Shown here: piece after piece, positions 1 through 7,636 of the stretch | Numbering within the stretch: position 1 is the first letter of the stretch | Layout of the letters: every line of letters starts with the position of its first letter | Assembly: GCA_040394475.1 (NCBI GenBank) | Contig: JBEBSD010000102.1 | Coordinates: 1 to 19,661 of the forward strand | From: JBEBSD01 sp040394475 | GTDB taxonomy: Bacteria > Bacteroidota > Bacteroidia > Cytophagales > Spirosomataceae | Length of the DNA stretch: 19,661 nt | Direction: 5' to 3' | Made by a program: the position numbers and the translations under genes | Notes under the pieces: model-generated | Databases searched by the model: none | What the model saw: only the letters and a program-made list of their open reading frames with translations | Told to the model about the DNA's origin: nothing

Positions 1-129
1 CCAAAATTGATTAACCTAAAAATTGGAAATTGTAGCAACCAGTTGCTTTGGGATCGCATCAGGCCAAAAATCGGGCAAGCGTTGCAATTGCTTATGGACG
101 AAGAGATTGACATCGTGGAATTGCATTAA
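1..129 (+). CDS. C-terminal fragment of an unidentified protein
   Basis: An open frame enters from the left edge and ends at a TAA at 127-129, giving the last 42 residues of a protein. The visible tail reads as a normal mixed-composition soluble protein; it ends DEEIDIVELH. I do not recognise the family, and the 5' part lies outside the window. The next plus-strand gene starts about 470 bases later, so it is probably not co-transcribed. Confidence 0.45.
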   Translation, partial: PKLINLKIGNCSNQLLWDRIRPKIGQALQLLMDEEIDIVELH

Positions 130-163
130 AGCAGTAGCCAAGCGGTGTCAGCCTTTAAAATAC

Positions 164-217
164 AAAAGCCCCGCACTGCTGCGGAGCTTCGTGGAGTGAG
201 AGGGATCACAGTCGAAC
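164..217 (-). pseudogene. Possible decayed tRNA 3' end with its terminator hairpin
   Basis: Read on the minus strand, 190-217 resembles the T-arm and acceptor end of a tRNA: TTCGA, then five extra bases (CTGTG), then ATCCCTCTCACTCCACGA. Just beyond it, 164-189 forms an imperfect hairpin (arms about 164-173 and 180-189, one mismatch). The same layout is seen at the intact tRNA-Ser at 4218, and both share the 11-mer GCTTCGTGGAG on the plus strand. No D-arm or anticodon arm is visible, so this is not a working tRNA. It could be a degraded tRNA or an old attachment-site duplicate. This rests on sequence resemblance only. Confidence 0.35.
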
Positions 218-600
218 ACCTTATTCCGTTGTTGATGTTTTTGGGTGCTTTTAAGTAATTGAATATCAATAATATAATATTGGTCCAATGTTGAAGGGGA
301 ACAAGCCTGCAGGGTTTGTTCCTCCATCTTTTGATAATTTGTTTAACAAAGCAAACTACTGATAATTTGGGTAAGAGGCTGCAAATTCAATAGGGTGTCC
401 CTCATTGTGTTTTATACAGCACTTTTTACTATCAAATCCTATGCTTTCCCCTGAGACAATCCATTTTGAAAAGAACGAAATAGAATATCTAAACCCTTAA
501 ATACCTCACGTTGCAGAACAATAAGCCTCGTTTGCAGAATATATTTTGCAGACTTTATGCTTCTATTGAATTTTGGTTCATAACCAATCTACCAAGTATC
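218..600. other. Gene-poor spacer upstream of the serine hydrolase operon
   Basis: No convincing coding frame is visible on either strand. The stretch is AT-rich and contains one clear hairpin (298-322). A run TTTGCAGAATATATTTTG at about 534-551 is loosely like a Bacteroidota promoter, but neither the spacing nor the -7 box is exact, so it is not called as one. Confidence 0.5.
298..322 (+). terminator. Stem-loop, possible terminator
   Basis: Arms GGAACAAGCC (298-307) and GGTTTGTTCC (313-322) pair over 10 bp with one G-U pair and a 5-base loop. The stem is followed by a T-rich stretch (TCCATCTTTT), which suits a terminator. The closest upstream plus-strand gene ends at 129, so its target is uncertain. 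Confidence 0.45.
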
Positions 601-1710
601 ATGAAAATAGTGTCCATTGTCATTTGCCTTTTAAATTTGAACGTTTGTCTGGCGCAAATAACTGCACCAAAGGAATCGATTAAAAATGTAGCCTGGCATC
701 AGGCGATTCAGCAGGCGCATAAGTATTTAGATTCATTACAAGTCAAACAAAACATTCCCGGTCTGTCCGTTTCTGTTGGTAATGCCAGTGGTATTTTATG
801 GGCAGAAGGATTTGGTTTTGCAGATCTTGAATCGCGTTTACCTGTCTCGATACATTCCAGGTTCAGGCTAGGCTCCGTATCCAAATCATTGACATCAGTG
901 GCCTTAGGAAAGCTGGTTGAAAACGGGAAACTGGATCTGGATATTCCGGTTCAGCTTTATGTTCCAGGCTTTCCGCAGAAAAAAATCAACATTACAACGA
1001 GGCAACTCGCTACGCATACATCTGGAATCCGTAATTATCGTGATGATGATCCGTTGGCTTGTCCAAAAAAATACCGCAATGTCACGGAAGCGTTATCAAT
1101 TTTTGCCCGGGACAGCCTATCATTTCAACCAGGCAGCGCCTACCAGTATTCTACTTATGGCTACACATTGTTGAGTGCTGTTCTGGAAGGTGCGAGCGGC
1201 AAGGATTACTTGTCCTTAATGAACACATCCGTCTTTTCTCCTTTAGGCATGACTGATACAGGCCCCGACTATAGTGATAGCCTAGTAAGTAACCGTGTAA
1301 GATTTTATGAGCTTCGGAATGGAAAACCGGTTAATGCTGCCCTGGTGGATAACAGTTATAAATGGGCAGGTGGAGGTCTTTTATCTACGCCTGTTGATTT
1401 GGTTAAACTGGGAACCGGGCTTATGACATATTCTATACTAAATAAAGAGACTGTAGAAGGGCTTTTTACACCACAGCTGTTAAGCACAGGAATAAATACG
1501 TACTATGGATTAGGATGGCGTATTGGTAAAGATCCGCACGGAAGAAAGATTGTTCACCATGGCGGACTGATAGATGGAGGCAGGGCTTTTCTTATTATTT
1601 ATCCGGAAAATGATCTGGTGATAGCGATTACCGCTAATATAAGCGGAGCAAGAATTAATTTGAATGAGATGGATGCCATTGCAGCCTGTTTTTTCAATTT
1701 ACAGCGATGA
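601..1710 (+). CDS. Secreted class C beta-lactamase/LACTB-like serine hydrolase
   Basis: A 369-residue protein of the beta-lactamase/penicillin-binding family (PF00144), a group of serine hydrolases acting on peptides, beta-lactams or esters. The ATG at 601 is chosen because it begins a signal peptide (residues 1-19, ending VCLA-Q); an upstream in-frame TTG at 511 would spoil it. Catalytic motifs in order: SxxK as S92-V-S-K95 (in GSVSKS), a YxN-like Y183-S-T (YSTYGY), and the HHGG motif at 319-322 in place of KTG. The sequence around residues 51-110 resembles the LACTB subgroup, which favours a peptidase or esterase role over drug resistance, though this is inferred. Its stop overlaps the next gene's start (ATGA at 1707), so it is probably translated together with a two-component system. 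Confidence 0.85.
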   Translation: MKIVSIVICLLNLNVCLAQITAPKESIKNVAWHQAIQQAHKYLDSLQVKQNIPGLSVSVGNASGILWAEGFGFADLESRLPVSIHSRFRLGSVSKSLTSVALGKLVENGKLDLDIPVQLYVPGFPQKKINITTRQLATHTSGIRNYRDDDPLACPKKYRNVTEALSIFARDSLSFQPGSAYQYSTYGYTLLSAVLEGASGKDYLSLMNTSVFSPLGMTDTGPDYSDSLVSNRVRFYELRNGKPVNAALVDNSYKWAGGGLLSTPVDLVKLGTGLMTYSILNKETVEGLFTPQLLSTGINTYYGLGWRIGKDPHGRKIVHHGGLIDGGRAFLIIYPENDLVIAITANISGARINLNEMDAIAACFFNLQR

Positions 1711-2792
1711 AAAAATCCAATATTACAGCGTTGCATGTCGGATACTGGATTCTTTATGAAATCCTGATCACCGCTTTATTTATCCTGTCGAGAATAGCTT
1801 CGTCCGATGGCTTTAAAAACTGGGATGATCTGGTTGTACTTCTTTTGATCACTACTTCAACCGGAGCCGCCAGTTTCTACACATTTTATCTTTGGCTGGC
1901 GCCATCGTATCTTACAGCAGGACGGATCAAGACATTTATCGGTTCCGGACTGGCTGTAAGTTTAGCCATGTCCGTGCTGGCAACAACCGGCTTTTCTTTG
2001 GTGGTTAGTTTCATTTTGTTTCTTGCTTTTCAAAAACTAGAATTCTTTCTTTTTTCATTCCGGGACCAAATATGGTTAATAGCAGCATTCTCTATACTGG
2101 CGCTGGTTAACGGGGTTTTAGGAACGCTTGTTAAAGGATTTATTACCTGGTATGAAGTCAACCAGGAAAAGCAGGCACTTATTACCAACAAACTACAAAC
2201 CGAGTTGAGTTTACTGAAAGCTCAGATTAACCCGCACTTTCTATTCAATACCCTCAGCAACATTGATGTGCTCATTGAGCACGATCCTGCAAAAGCTTCT
2301 TTATACCTTAATAAGTTGTCGGATCTTTTAAGGTATGTACTTTATGAAGCACAGGCAGAGTGGGTTTCTCTGACAAGAGAATTAGAATACATAAAAAAGT
2401 ACATTGACTTACAGAAAATAAGAACGGAAAATCAGGATTTTGTCGTTCTTGAATTGGACGGCGTCACGGATCAGATCAGGATACCGCCAATGATTCTGAT
2501 ACCGTATATTGAGAATGCATTCAAGTATGCAACCAATAAAAAGAATACCGAAGCAATCCATATTTCGATTGCCATTAACGATTCACAAATCCATTTCCTG
2601 TGTAAAAATAACATCACCAAAAACCTTCGGGCCCAACCAGAGTACCATAATGGCCTTGGGAATCAGCTTGTAAAGCAAAGGCTCTCTCTGATCTATGGTG
2701 ACAATTATCTTCTTGGTATACATAACAATGAAAATGAGTACATTGTAATTCTAAATTTACCCGTCAGGATCCATGAAGTGTCTGCTGATTGA
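1707..2792 (+). CDS. LytS/YpdA-type sensor histidine kinase
   Basis: A 361-residue membrane histidine kinase of the His_kinase family (PF06580). The N-terminal ~150 residues hold about four hydrophobic segments (roughly 12-30, 42-64, 80-108, 121-146) with no large periplasmic sensor domain. A short coiled coil leads to the H-box QINPHFLFNTLSN, with phospho-acceptor H177, and the ATP-binding domain has the N-box IPYIENAF (N270). The start codon overlaps the stop of the serine hydrolase gene by 4 bases, and the end overlaps the response regulator by 20 bases. It should phosphorylate that regulator. The signal is unknown; the coupling to a secreted hydrolase suggests an envelope or peptide cue (inference). 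Confidence 0.92.
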   Translation: MKKSNITALHVGYWILYEILITALFILSRIASSDGFKNWDDLVVLLLITTSTGAASFYTFYLWLAPSYLTAGRIKTFIGSGLAVSLAMSVLATTGFSLVVSFILFLAFQKLEFFLFSFRDQIWLIAAFSILALVNGVLGTLVKGFITWYEVNQEKQALITNKLQTELSLLKAQINPHFLFNTLSNIDVLIEHDPAKASLYLNKLSDLLRYVLYEAQAEWVSLTRELEYIKKYIDLQKIRTENQDFVVLELDGVTDQIRIPPMILIPYIENAFKYATNKKNTEAIHISIAINDSQIHFLCKNNITKNLRAQPEYHNGLGNQLVKQRLSLIYGDNYLLGIHNNENEYIVILNLPVRIHEVSAD

Positions 2793-3462
2793 AGATGAGC
2801 CGCTGGCCATGCTCCGTCTTAAGGAATACGTTTCACGTGTGCCGTTTCTCAATTTGAGCTATGCCGTTGACAATGCATGGGAAGCGTTGGCAATACTCAG
2901 GAATGAAAAGATCGACCTTGTATTTTTGGATATCGAAATGGACGGGATGTCAGGAATTCAATTACTTGATGCGCTGCCAAAACGGGCCTCTGTCATTTTA
3001 ACAACTGCATTTGATCAGTATGCGCTAAAAGCATTTGACCTGCAGGTTGCCGATTATCTGTTGAAGCCGTTTGTATTTGACCGTTTCCTTCAGGCCGTAT
3101 TACGGGTTCAGGAGATGGAGGCGCTCAACGTTCAGGAACCCCCAAATTCCTTTTTGTTTGTTAAATCTGAATACCGGCTTCAAAAGGTGATGTTTGCCGA
3201 TATTCTATATATCGAAGGAATGCGGGATTACAGAAGAATTTGTTTGAAAGACGAAAAAATCATGACGCTTGAAACTTTCGGATATTTTCAGCAGCATCTT
3301 CCTTCCAGGCAGTTTTGCCGTGTTCACAAATCCTATCTTGTATCAGTCGATAAGATCGAATCTATAGAACGGGACCGCATTAAAATTTTGCACGAAATTA
3401 TTCCGGTTTCACTCACTTACAGGGATCGCTTTTATGAAATCATCGGCCGTAGGGAAAATTAA
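2773..3462 (+). CDS. LytTR-family response regulator
   Basis: A 229-residue response regulator of the LytR/AlgR type. The receiver domain spans residues 1-115, with acidic residues E7-D8, phospho-acceptor D53 (FLDIEMDG), T77/T78 and K98 (LLKPF). The LytTR DNA-binding domain occupies about 125-225, with typical stretches such as ILYIEGMRDY and CRVHKSYLVS. It starts inside the 3' end of the kinase gene (20-base overlap), the standard arrangement for a LytS/LytR pair. It probably controls its own operon and envelope genes elsewhere. No LytTR direct repeats were identified upstream of 601. Confidence 0.94.
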   Translation: MKCLLIEDEPLAMLRLKEYVSRVPFLNLSYAVDNAWEALAILRNEKIDLVFLDIEMDGMSGIQLLDALPKRASVILTTAFDQYALKAFDLQVADYLLKPFVFDRFLQAVLRVQEMEALNVQEPPNSFLFVKSEYRLQKVMFADILYIEGMRDYRRICLKDEKIMTLETFGYFQQHLPSRQFCRVHKSYLVSVDKIESIERDRIKILHEIIPVSLTYRDRFYEIIGRREN

Positions 3463-3811
3463 CCCAACCGATCCGAAAAATTGATAAGTAGGTGATGAAT
3501 GGAGGTTTACTTGGCTTTTCTAGCCGTAATAGGTCTGATTGTTTTTTTGATCTGCGGGACTACGATGGCTGACATTTTCAGCTATAACCACCGGAAATTT
3601 TACTATTTTGTTCAACAAAACGTGTAGCATAAGCTTCACCTTAGCATCGTTTTTGCCGGCCGGTACCGGCACCCCGATGGTAGGGTTCTCAAAGTCCTTT
3701 TCCCCAAGCAATCCTGGTGGTTTACATGCATCTGGAGCTAACCCAGGTCCTCTCGTGTAAGCCTACTGTTCTAGTATAGCAAGATAAGCTATTGTCACCC
3801 GATTATCTTGT
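3463..3811. other. Gene-poor stretch with an unrecognised minus-strand peptide frame
   Basis: No recognisable gene. A minus-strand frame at about 3520-3760 reads protein-like (for example ENPTIGVPVPAGKNDAKVKL) but begins after a stop, has no clear start context and matches no family I know. It may be a gene fragment. The stretch also holds the short palindrome CCGGTACCGG. Together with the AbiEii remnant beside it, it looks like decayed accessory DNA. Confidence 0.35.
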
Positions 3812-4033
3812 TTAATTTTCGCATATAAGTCGATCTGTCAATTCATGGAAATAGGTAGGCGTCCAAATGTCTAAAGCCTTAGAGTCTCGTATGAACCTGC
3901 TGATGTCGTCCTTTACATATTGGATATTAACTGTGGCGATCTTCTGGTGAAGAAGTATTTTGAATTCGGTTTCCGTGATAGGTTCTTCAGGCCAGTCGCC
4001 ACTATCATACAAATGATAATCGAAAAATAATAG
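3812..4033 (-). pseudogene. C-terminal remnant of an AbiEii-like nucleotidyltransferase toxin
   Basis: The minus-strand frame encodes about 70 residues ending in a pattern typical of the C-terminus of AbiEii/AbiGii-family nucleotidyltransferases (PF08843): a FKILLHQKI segment, then DDISRFIRDSKALDIW and YFHELTDRL. Upstream the frame runs into a stop near 4036, and the catalytic nucleotidyltransferase core is absent, so the gene is truncated. Intact AbiEii proteins are roughly 250-300 residues and act with an AbiEi antitoxin, which is not seen here. The family assignment is from remembered sequence pattern, not a search. A separate minus-strand fragment at about 4075-4180, ending in the peptide PTEQQLLDELR, may be another piece of lost accessory DNA. 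Confidence 0.45.
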
Positions 4034-4181
4034 ATTATCTTATAATTTATTTACATTATCTCTCTCTATCGAGCTCATCTCAGTTCATCAAGTAATTGTT
4101 GTTCCGTAGGCAGGATATAACAGGTACTATATCTACGTTTAGAGTTGACTCGGATCCTGCGATTAGTTGTCCGGATCGGTA
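4034..4181. other. Debris between the AbiEii remnant and the tRNA-Ser terminator
   Basis: There is no complete gene. A minus-strand frame ending at the TGA at 4075-4077 gives about 35 basic residues (RTTNRRIRVNSKRRY, then PTEQQLLDELR) with no start codon in a sensible place. It could be the tail of an integrase or other mobile gene next to the tRNA, but I do not recognise it. Confidence 0.3.
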
Positions 4182-4215
4182 CAAAAAAAGCAGCCCGGCG
4201 TTAGCCAGGCCGCTT
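4182..4215 (-). terminator. Rho-independent terminator of tRNA-Ser
   Basis: On the minus strand, AGCGGCCTGGC and GCCGGGCTGCT form an 11-bp stem with G-U pairs around a TAAC loop, followed at once by a run of seven T. It lies directly after the tRNA 3' end. Confidence 0.8.
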
Positions 4216-4217
4216 CG

Positions 4218-4304
4218 TGGAGGAAGCGGGATTCGAACCCGCGGTACACTTGCGCGTACGGCAGTTTAGCAAACTGCTGGTTTCAGCCACTCACCCATCC
4301 CTCC
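4218..4304 (-). tRNA. tRNA-Ser (anticodon GCU)
   Basis: On the minus strand the 87 bases fold into a class II tRNA. The acceptor stem is GGAGGGA with TTCCTCC (one G-U pair). The anticodon arm is GCAGT-TTGCTAA-ACTGC with anticodon GCT. A long variable arm (CGTACGCGCAAGTGTACC) typical of tRNA-Ser follows, then the T-arm GCGGG-TTCGAAT-CCCGC. CCA is not encoded. It reads codons AGC and AGU. Accessory debris lies immediately on its 3' side, which fits the common use of tRNA 3' ends as integration sites. Confidence 0.95.
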
Positions 4305-4323
4305 GGGGAGCATTACGAGGTCG

Positions 4324-4356
4324 CAAATATAGCTGAAGCGTGATTATATTTACAAA
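4324..4356 (-). promoter_or_regulatory. Bacteroidota-type promoter of tRNA-Ser
   Basis: On the minus strand TTTG (4353-4356) is followed after 21 bases by TATATTTG (4324-4331). This matches the Bacteroidota sigma consensus TTTG-N(about 19)-TAnnTTTG. The tRNA 5' end is about 20 bases downstream. Confidence 0.75.
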
Positions 4357-4372
4357 CATTGCCTGAAAAATC

Positions 4373-4402
4373 TTCGGGTAAGGACCTCATTGCCTAACTT
4401 TG
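4373..4402 (+). promoter_or_regulatory. Promoter of the VWA gene
   Basis: TAACTTTG at 4395-4402 fits the TAnnTTTG -7 consensus exactly. A weak TTCG at 4373-4376 stands at the -33 distance. The ATG at 4435 follows by 32 bases. The -7 box rules against an in-frame TTG at 4390 as the translation start. Confidence 0.5.
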
Positions 4403-4434
4403 GACAGAATTCGTGTGAAGAATTACTAAGCGGT

Positions 4435-5394
4435 ATGAACTGGAATCATTCTTTTGGTACAACAGAGTATGTTTTTATTGTAGCCTTTCTGGGGTTTTAC
4501 CTGCTCTATTTTATCCGGACTTACCGTATTGCCCAAAAACTGCATTCGAAGTCAAGAACCTTGTTTGTGAAGTTTTTTATCCGGTCGCTGGCCTTTGTGC
4601 TCCTGTTGCTTTCGCTGGCAGGACCGTTTTTCGGTGAAGCGGAACGGAAGCTGCTGGCAGAGGGAAAGGATATTTACCTGGCCGTGGATTTATCGCGCTC
4701 GATGGACGCAACGGATGTGGCGCCGAGCAGGTTGGAAAAGGTAAAATACGAAATGGGGCACCTGTTGCAGCAACTGGCCAATAATCGTGTCGGCCTGATT
4801 GCTTTTTCCCATAATGCACAGGTACAATCCCCGCTAACGTTCGATACGGAAGCATTGGAATTTATGCTCCGGTCGCTGAACACCGATATCATGTCGGAGC
4901 ATGGCACGAACCTCTGTGCGCCGCTGGCGCTGGCCTTCGAGAAAATGTCGGGCGGTTCTTCCCTGAACAAATCTAAAATCATTGTGGTGCTCACCGATGG
5001 GGAAGGGGAAAATGACTGCAGTGCAGGCTTGTTCAATAATTTCAGGAAATTTGATTTTCAATTGTTCTATGTGGGAGTAGGAACACGCAACGGCAGCTCG
5101 ATCCCGTTTGACGATCAGGTCCTGCGAAAAGAAAACGGCGAGATCGTGATCAGCTCGATGGATGAAAAGTCGTTACAGCGGATGGCGCAGCAAACCAATG
5201 GCCGTTATTTCCAGATCAACAATGAAAAGAATGAAACCGCAGCACTGATTGAGACCATTAACCAATTACAGGATAAGCTGATTGACAGCCGCTCGGTAGA
5301 TGTCACGAGTAACAAATATTACTATTTCCTGGGTTTTGCTTTGCTTTTATTGGTCATCGACATACTAATTACCTTCCGGACCTTCCGTGTTTAG
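4435..5394 (+). CDS. batB: VWA-domain membrane protein, BatA/BatB-like
   Basis: A 319-residue membrane-anchored von Willebrand factor A protein of the Bat (Bacteroides aerotolerance) group. It has two N-terminal hydrophobic segments (about 11-27 and 49-64), a VWA domain at about 78-285 and a C-terminal membrane segment (about 296-314). The metal-binding MIDAS is complete: D85-L-S87-R-S89, T158 (HGTN) and D188 (LTDGEGE). The ATG at 4435 gives the usual N-terminus for the family (FGTTEYVFIVAFL). The TPR gene downstream is the expected partner. These proteins are thought to form a membrane complex linked to envelope integrity or stress; the exact role is not established. The choice between batA and batB is uncertain. 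Confidence 0.85.
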   Translation: MNWNHSFGTTEYVFIVAFLGFYLLYFIRTYRIAQKLHSKSRTLFVKFFIRSLAFVLLLLSLAGPFFGEAERKLLAEGKDIYLAVDLSRSMDATDVAPSRLEKVKYEMGHLLQQLANNRVGLIAFSHNAQVQSPLTFDTEALEFMLRSLNTDIMSEHGTNLCAPLALAFEKMSGGSSLNKSKIIVVLTDGEGENDCSAGLFNNFRKFDFQLFYVGVGTRNGSSIPFDDQVLRKENGEIVISSMDEKSLQRMAQQTNGRYFQINNEKNETAALIETINQLQDKLIDSRSVDVTSNKYYYFLGFALLLLVIDILITFRTFRV

Positions 5395-5406
5395 ACGACA
5401 AAATTG

Positions 5407-5414
5407 TACTTTTG
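5407..5414 (+). promoter_or_regulatory. Possible -7 box upstream of the TPR gene
   Basis: TACTTTTG at 5407-5414 matches TAnnTTTG exactly. No convincing -33 box is seen at the right distance. It lies in the 78-base gap between the VWA and TPR genes and could drive separate expression of the second gene. Confidence 0.35.
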
Positions 5415-5472
5415 CCCCGGAATGGTTGAGTGATGGCCGCCAGATCCCAAAGCATAACACTAGTCACAGTCT

Positions 5473-6186
5473 ATGATTCCATTTTTTTTATATACTCTTT
5501 TGTGGATTTGGGACAATGTATCGCTTCCGTCGACCTCGTTATGGAATACAACGAAGTACCAGGCAGAGGAGGCTTACCGGCTGGAAGAGTATGAACAGGC
5601 GGCTATCTATTACCGCCAGATCGTGGATGCCTCTTTTTTTTCAGATCCGGCCGGGCGGATGAACATGGCGAATGCCTATTATAAGGCGGGGAGAAAGGAC
5701 CTGGCCCTGGAGAATTACCAACTCCTGACACGTGTACGGGACCCGCAGCTGGCGTCCCGGGCCTATGTGCAGCTGGCACAGCTGGCAGTCGGGGAACAGG
5801 ATACGCTGGAAGCGCTCGCCGGCCTGAGAAAGGCGATTTTACTGGACCCGGAAAACCGGGTCGGCGTAGCCAATTTTGAAGTGCTGCGGTATCATTACTC
5901 CGGGACGGGGCTGCCGGAGGAAAATCCGGAAAATCCGTCGGGAGAAGCTACGGAGAAGCCCCAGGAGGTCCCGGCTGCTCCTGCTGCCCCGGGCGAAGGG
6001 CTGCTCGCAGAAAAAACTGCGCAGCGAGAACAATTGTTGCAGAATCTCGACCGGATGAACATGTCCGAAGAGCAGGCTTTGTCGATACTGGAGGCCATGA
6101 AAGTAAACGAAATGCAGTATATTTATCAGTTCAGAAAGCTGGGCGATAAAGCACATAACCAACCGAATGCCAAGGTCGAATGGTAA
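5473..6186 (+). CDS. batC: Tetratricopeptide-repeat protein, BatC-like
   Basis: A 237-residue protein with a hydrophobic N-terminus (residues 1-14, possible signal or anchor), then TPR-like helices at about 27-135 (such as AEEAYRLEEYEQAAIYYRQI and NMANAYYKAGRKDLALENY). A Pro/Glu/Ala-rich linker (about 147-175) and a charged C-terminal helical part follow. It sits just downstream of the VWA gene as batC does in Bat operons. The expected role is scaffolding of the Bat membrane complex. The match is based on order and TPR content, since TPR proteins have little family-specific sequence. The rest of a standard Bat operon (moxR, DUF58, batD) is not in this window. Confidence 0.7.
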   Translation: MIPFFLYTLLWIWDNVSLPSTSLWNTTKYQAEEAYRLEEYEQAAIYYRQIVDASFFSDPAGRMNMANAYYKAGRKDLALENYQLLTRVRDPQLASRAYVQLAQLAVGEQDTLEALAGLRKAILLDPENRVGVANFEVLRYHYSGTGLPEENPENPSGEATEKPQEVPAAPAAPGEGLLAEKTAQREQLLQNLDRMNMSEEQALSILEAMKVNEMQYIYQFRKLGDKAHNQPNAKVEW

Positions 6187-6213
6187 CGGACAACCCGCAC
6201 AATAAAACCAAGT

Positions 6214-7155
6214 ATGTTTGCACTGAAAGAAACCAATTTTCAATTTCCCGGACAACTGGGCTTCTATAGGGGCAAGGTCCGTGATGTTTATTCGTTTGAG
6301 GATAAACTGGTCATGGTCGCCTCCGACCGGATATCGGCATTTGACGTGGTACTGCCGCGGGCTATTCCTTTTAAAGGGCAGGTGCTGAACCAGCTGGCGG
6401 CGCATTTCCTGGAAGCAACCCGGGATATTGTCCCTAACTGGCTCCTGAGTGTTCCCGATCCCAACGTGAGTGTAGGGCTTCGCTGCGAGCCGTATGCGGT
6501 GGAAATGGTCGTGAGAGGGTACCTGGCCGGGCATGCGTGGCGGGAATACCAGGCAGGGAAAAGACACTTGTGCGGCGTACCGCTGCCCGATGACCTGAAA
6601 GAAAGCGACCGGTTGCCGGTTCCGGTGATTACCCCCAGCACCAAAGCCCGGGAAGGTCATGACGAGGATATCTCGAAGGAGGAAATTATCAAGCAGGGAA
6701 TTGTACCTGCGGAGGAATATACGCAGCTGGAAACATATTCCCTGGCACTTTTTGAGCGGGGAACCCGGATGGCCGCAGCACAAGGACTGATCCTGGTAGA
6801 TACCAAGTATGAATTCGGACAGGCAGACGGCCGGATTTACCTGATTGACGAAATACATACCCCGGATTCCTCCCGTTATTTTTATGGGAATACCTATGAG
6901 GAAAACCAGTTGGCGGGCATCCCGCAGCGCCAGTTGTCAAAGGAGTTTGTCCGGGAGTGGCTGATCGCCAACAATTTCCAGGGAAAGACGGGACAAACAG
7001 TGCCTGAAATGGATGATGCCCGCGTAGCACTGATATCGGAACGCTATATCGAGCTGTTTGAGAAAGTGACCGGAATGCCCTTTGAAAAGGCCGATCAAAC
7101 AGCCATCCAGGCGCGGATCGAGGCCAATGTCCGAAAGGCGCTGGCGACGAAATAG
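6214..7155 (+). CDS. purC: Phosphoribosylaminoimidazole-succinocarboxamide (SAICAR) synthase
   Basis: A 313-residue cytoplasmic enzyme of de novo purine synthesis that joins CAIR and aspartate with ATP to give SAICAR. Family motifs seen: GKVRDVY (20-26), SDRISAFD (37-44), VVRGYLAGHAW (about 99-109), TPSTKAREGHDEDIS (about 140-154), LVDTKYEFG (about 195) and DEIHTPDSSRY (about 212). It is longer than the ~237-residue E. coli enzyme and belongs to the longer type shared with many Bacteroidota and yeast Ade1. It lies 27 bases after the TPR gene and 33 bases before the STAS gene, so it may be part of a longer transcript. No separate promoter stands out. Confidence 0.97.
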   Translation: MFALKETNFQFPGQLGFYRGKVRDVYSFEDKLVMVASDRISAFDVVLPRAIPFKGQVLNQLAAHFLEATRDIVPNWLLSVPDPNVSVGLRCEPYAVEMVVRGYLAGHAWREYQAGKRHLCGVPLPDDLKESDRLPVPVITPSTKAREGHDEDISKEEIIKQGIVPAEEYTQLETYSLALFERGTRMAAAQGLILVDTKYEFGQADGRIYLIDEIHTPDSSRYFYGNTYEENQLAGIPQRQLSKEFVREWLIANNFQGKTGQTVPEMDDARVALISERYIELFEKVTGMPFEKADQTAIQARIEANVRKALATK

Positions 7156-7188
7156 GAAATAACGAATAGCAATAAAAAAGAAGCTTTT

Positions 7189-7596
7189 ATGGAGCACAAG
7201 CTGGACAAAAAAGAACAGTATGCCCTTCTTGAACTGAAAGAAACGTCACTGTCCGGGGATATTCCCGCTGCTTTGGAAGAGGTCGCGCGACAGTTGTTTG
7301 CAGAGAATGTTCATAACCTCATCATCAACATGGAGACCACAAAGGATATCGATCCGGCAGGGGCGGTTGTGCTCCGTAAAATCAACCGGCTTTGCGCCAA
7401 TAGCCTGGGGATCTGTATCGTGGTGACGAACGACGATGATTTTATTGAAAAACTGGAGGAGGTCAAAATCCCGGACCTGGAGATTTTTTACACTGTAGAA
7501 GAGGCGATTGATGCCGTTTTTATGCATGATCTGGAAAACGAGTTCGGGGCGGGAGAGGATGGGTATGATGAAGAGGATTACGATACGGAAGATTAG
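7189..7596 (+). CDS. STAS-domain protein (anti-sigma-factor-antagonist-like)
   Basis: A 135-residue protein with a STAS-like fold pattern: LIINMETTKDIDPAGAVVLRKINR matches the beta-strand, loop and helix around the usual phospho-Ser position, here shifted to D/A residues (IDPAGAVV), so regulation by Ser phosphorylation is doubtful. The C-terminal ~20 residues are strongly acidic (Asp/Glu/Tyr). It is placed 40 bases upstream of ribonuclease Z, a neighbourhood I recall from other Bacteroidota. No partner anti-sigma factor is nearby, so its function is open. Confidence 0.75.
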   Translation: MEHKLDKKEQYALLELKETSLSGDIPAALEEVARQLFAENVHNLIINMETTKDIDPAGAVVLRKINRLCANSLGICIVVTNDDDFIEKLEEVKIPDLEIFYTVEEAIDAVFMHDLENEFGAGEDGYDEEDYDTED

Positions 7597-7636
7597 GGCA
7601 TTGTTGCCATACACCAGCACTAAAATGGACTATTAA

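Noticed and set aside
511..600. Upstream TTG start for the serine hydrolase
   Set aside because: It would add 30 residues ahead of a good signal peptide; the ATG at 601 starts that peptide directly.
3712..3760. 11-mer ACGAGAGGACC on the minus strand, as in the 23S rRNA sarcin-ricin loop
   Set aside because: The flanking bases do not match 23S rRNA, so this is probably chance and not an rRNA fragment.
5839..6858. A 339-codon minus-strand open frame
   Set aside because: It runs antisense across the TPR gene and purC, which are clearly the real genes; its translation has no protein-like motif.
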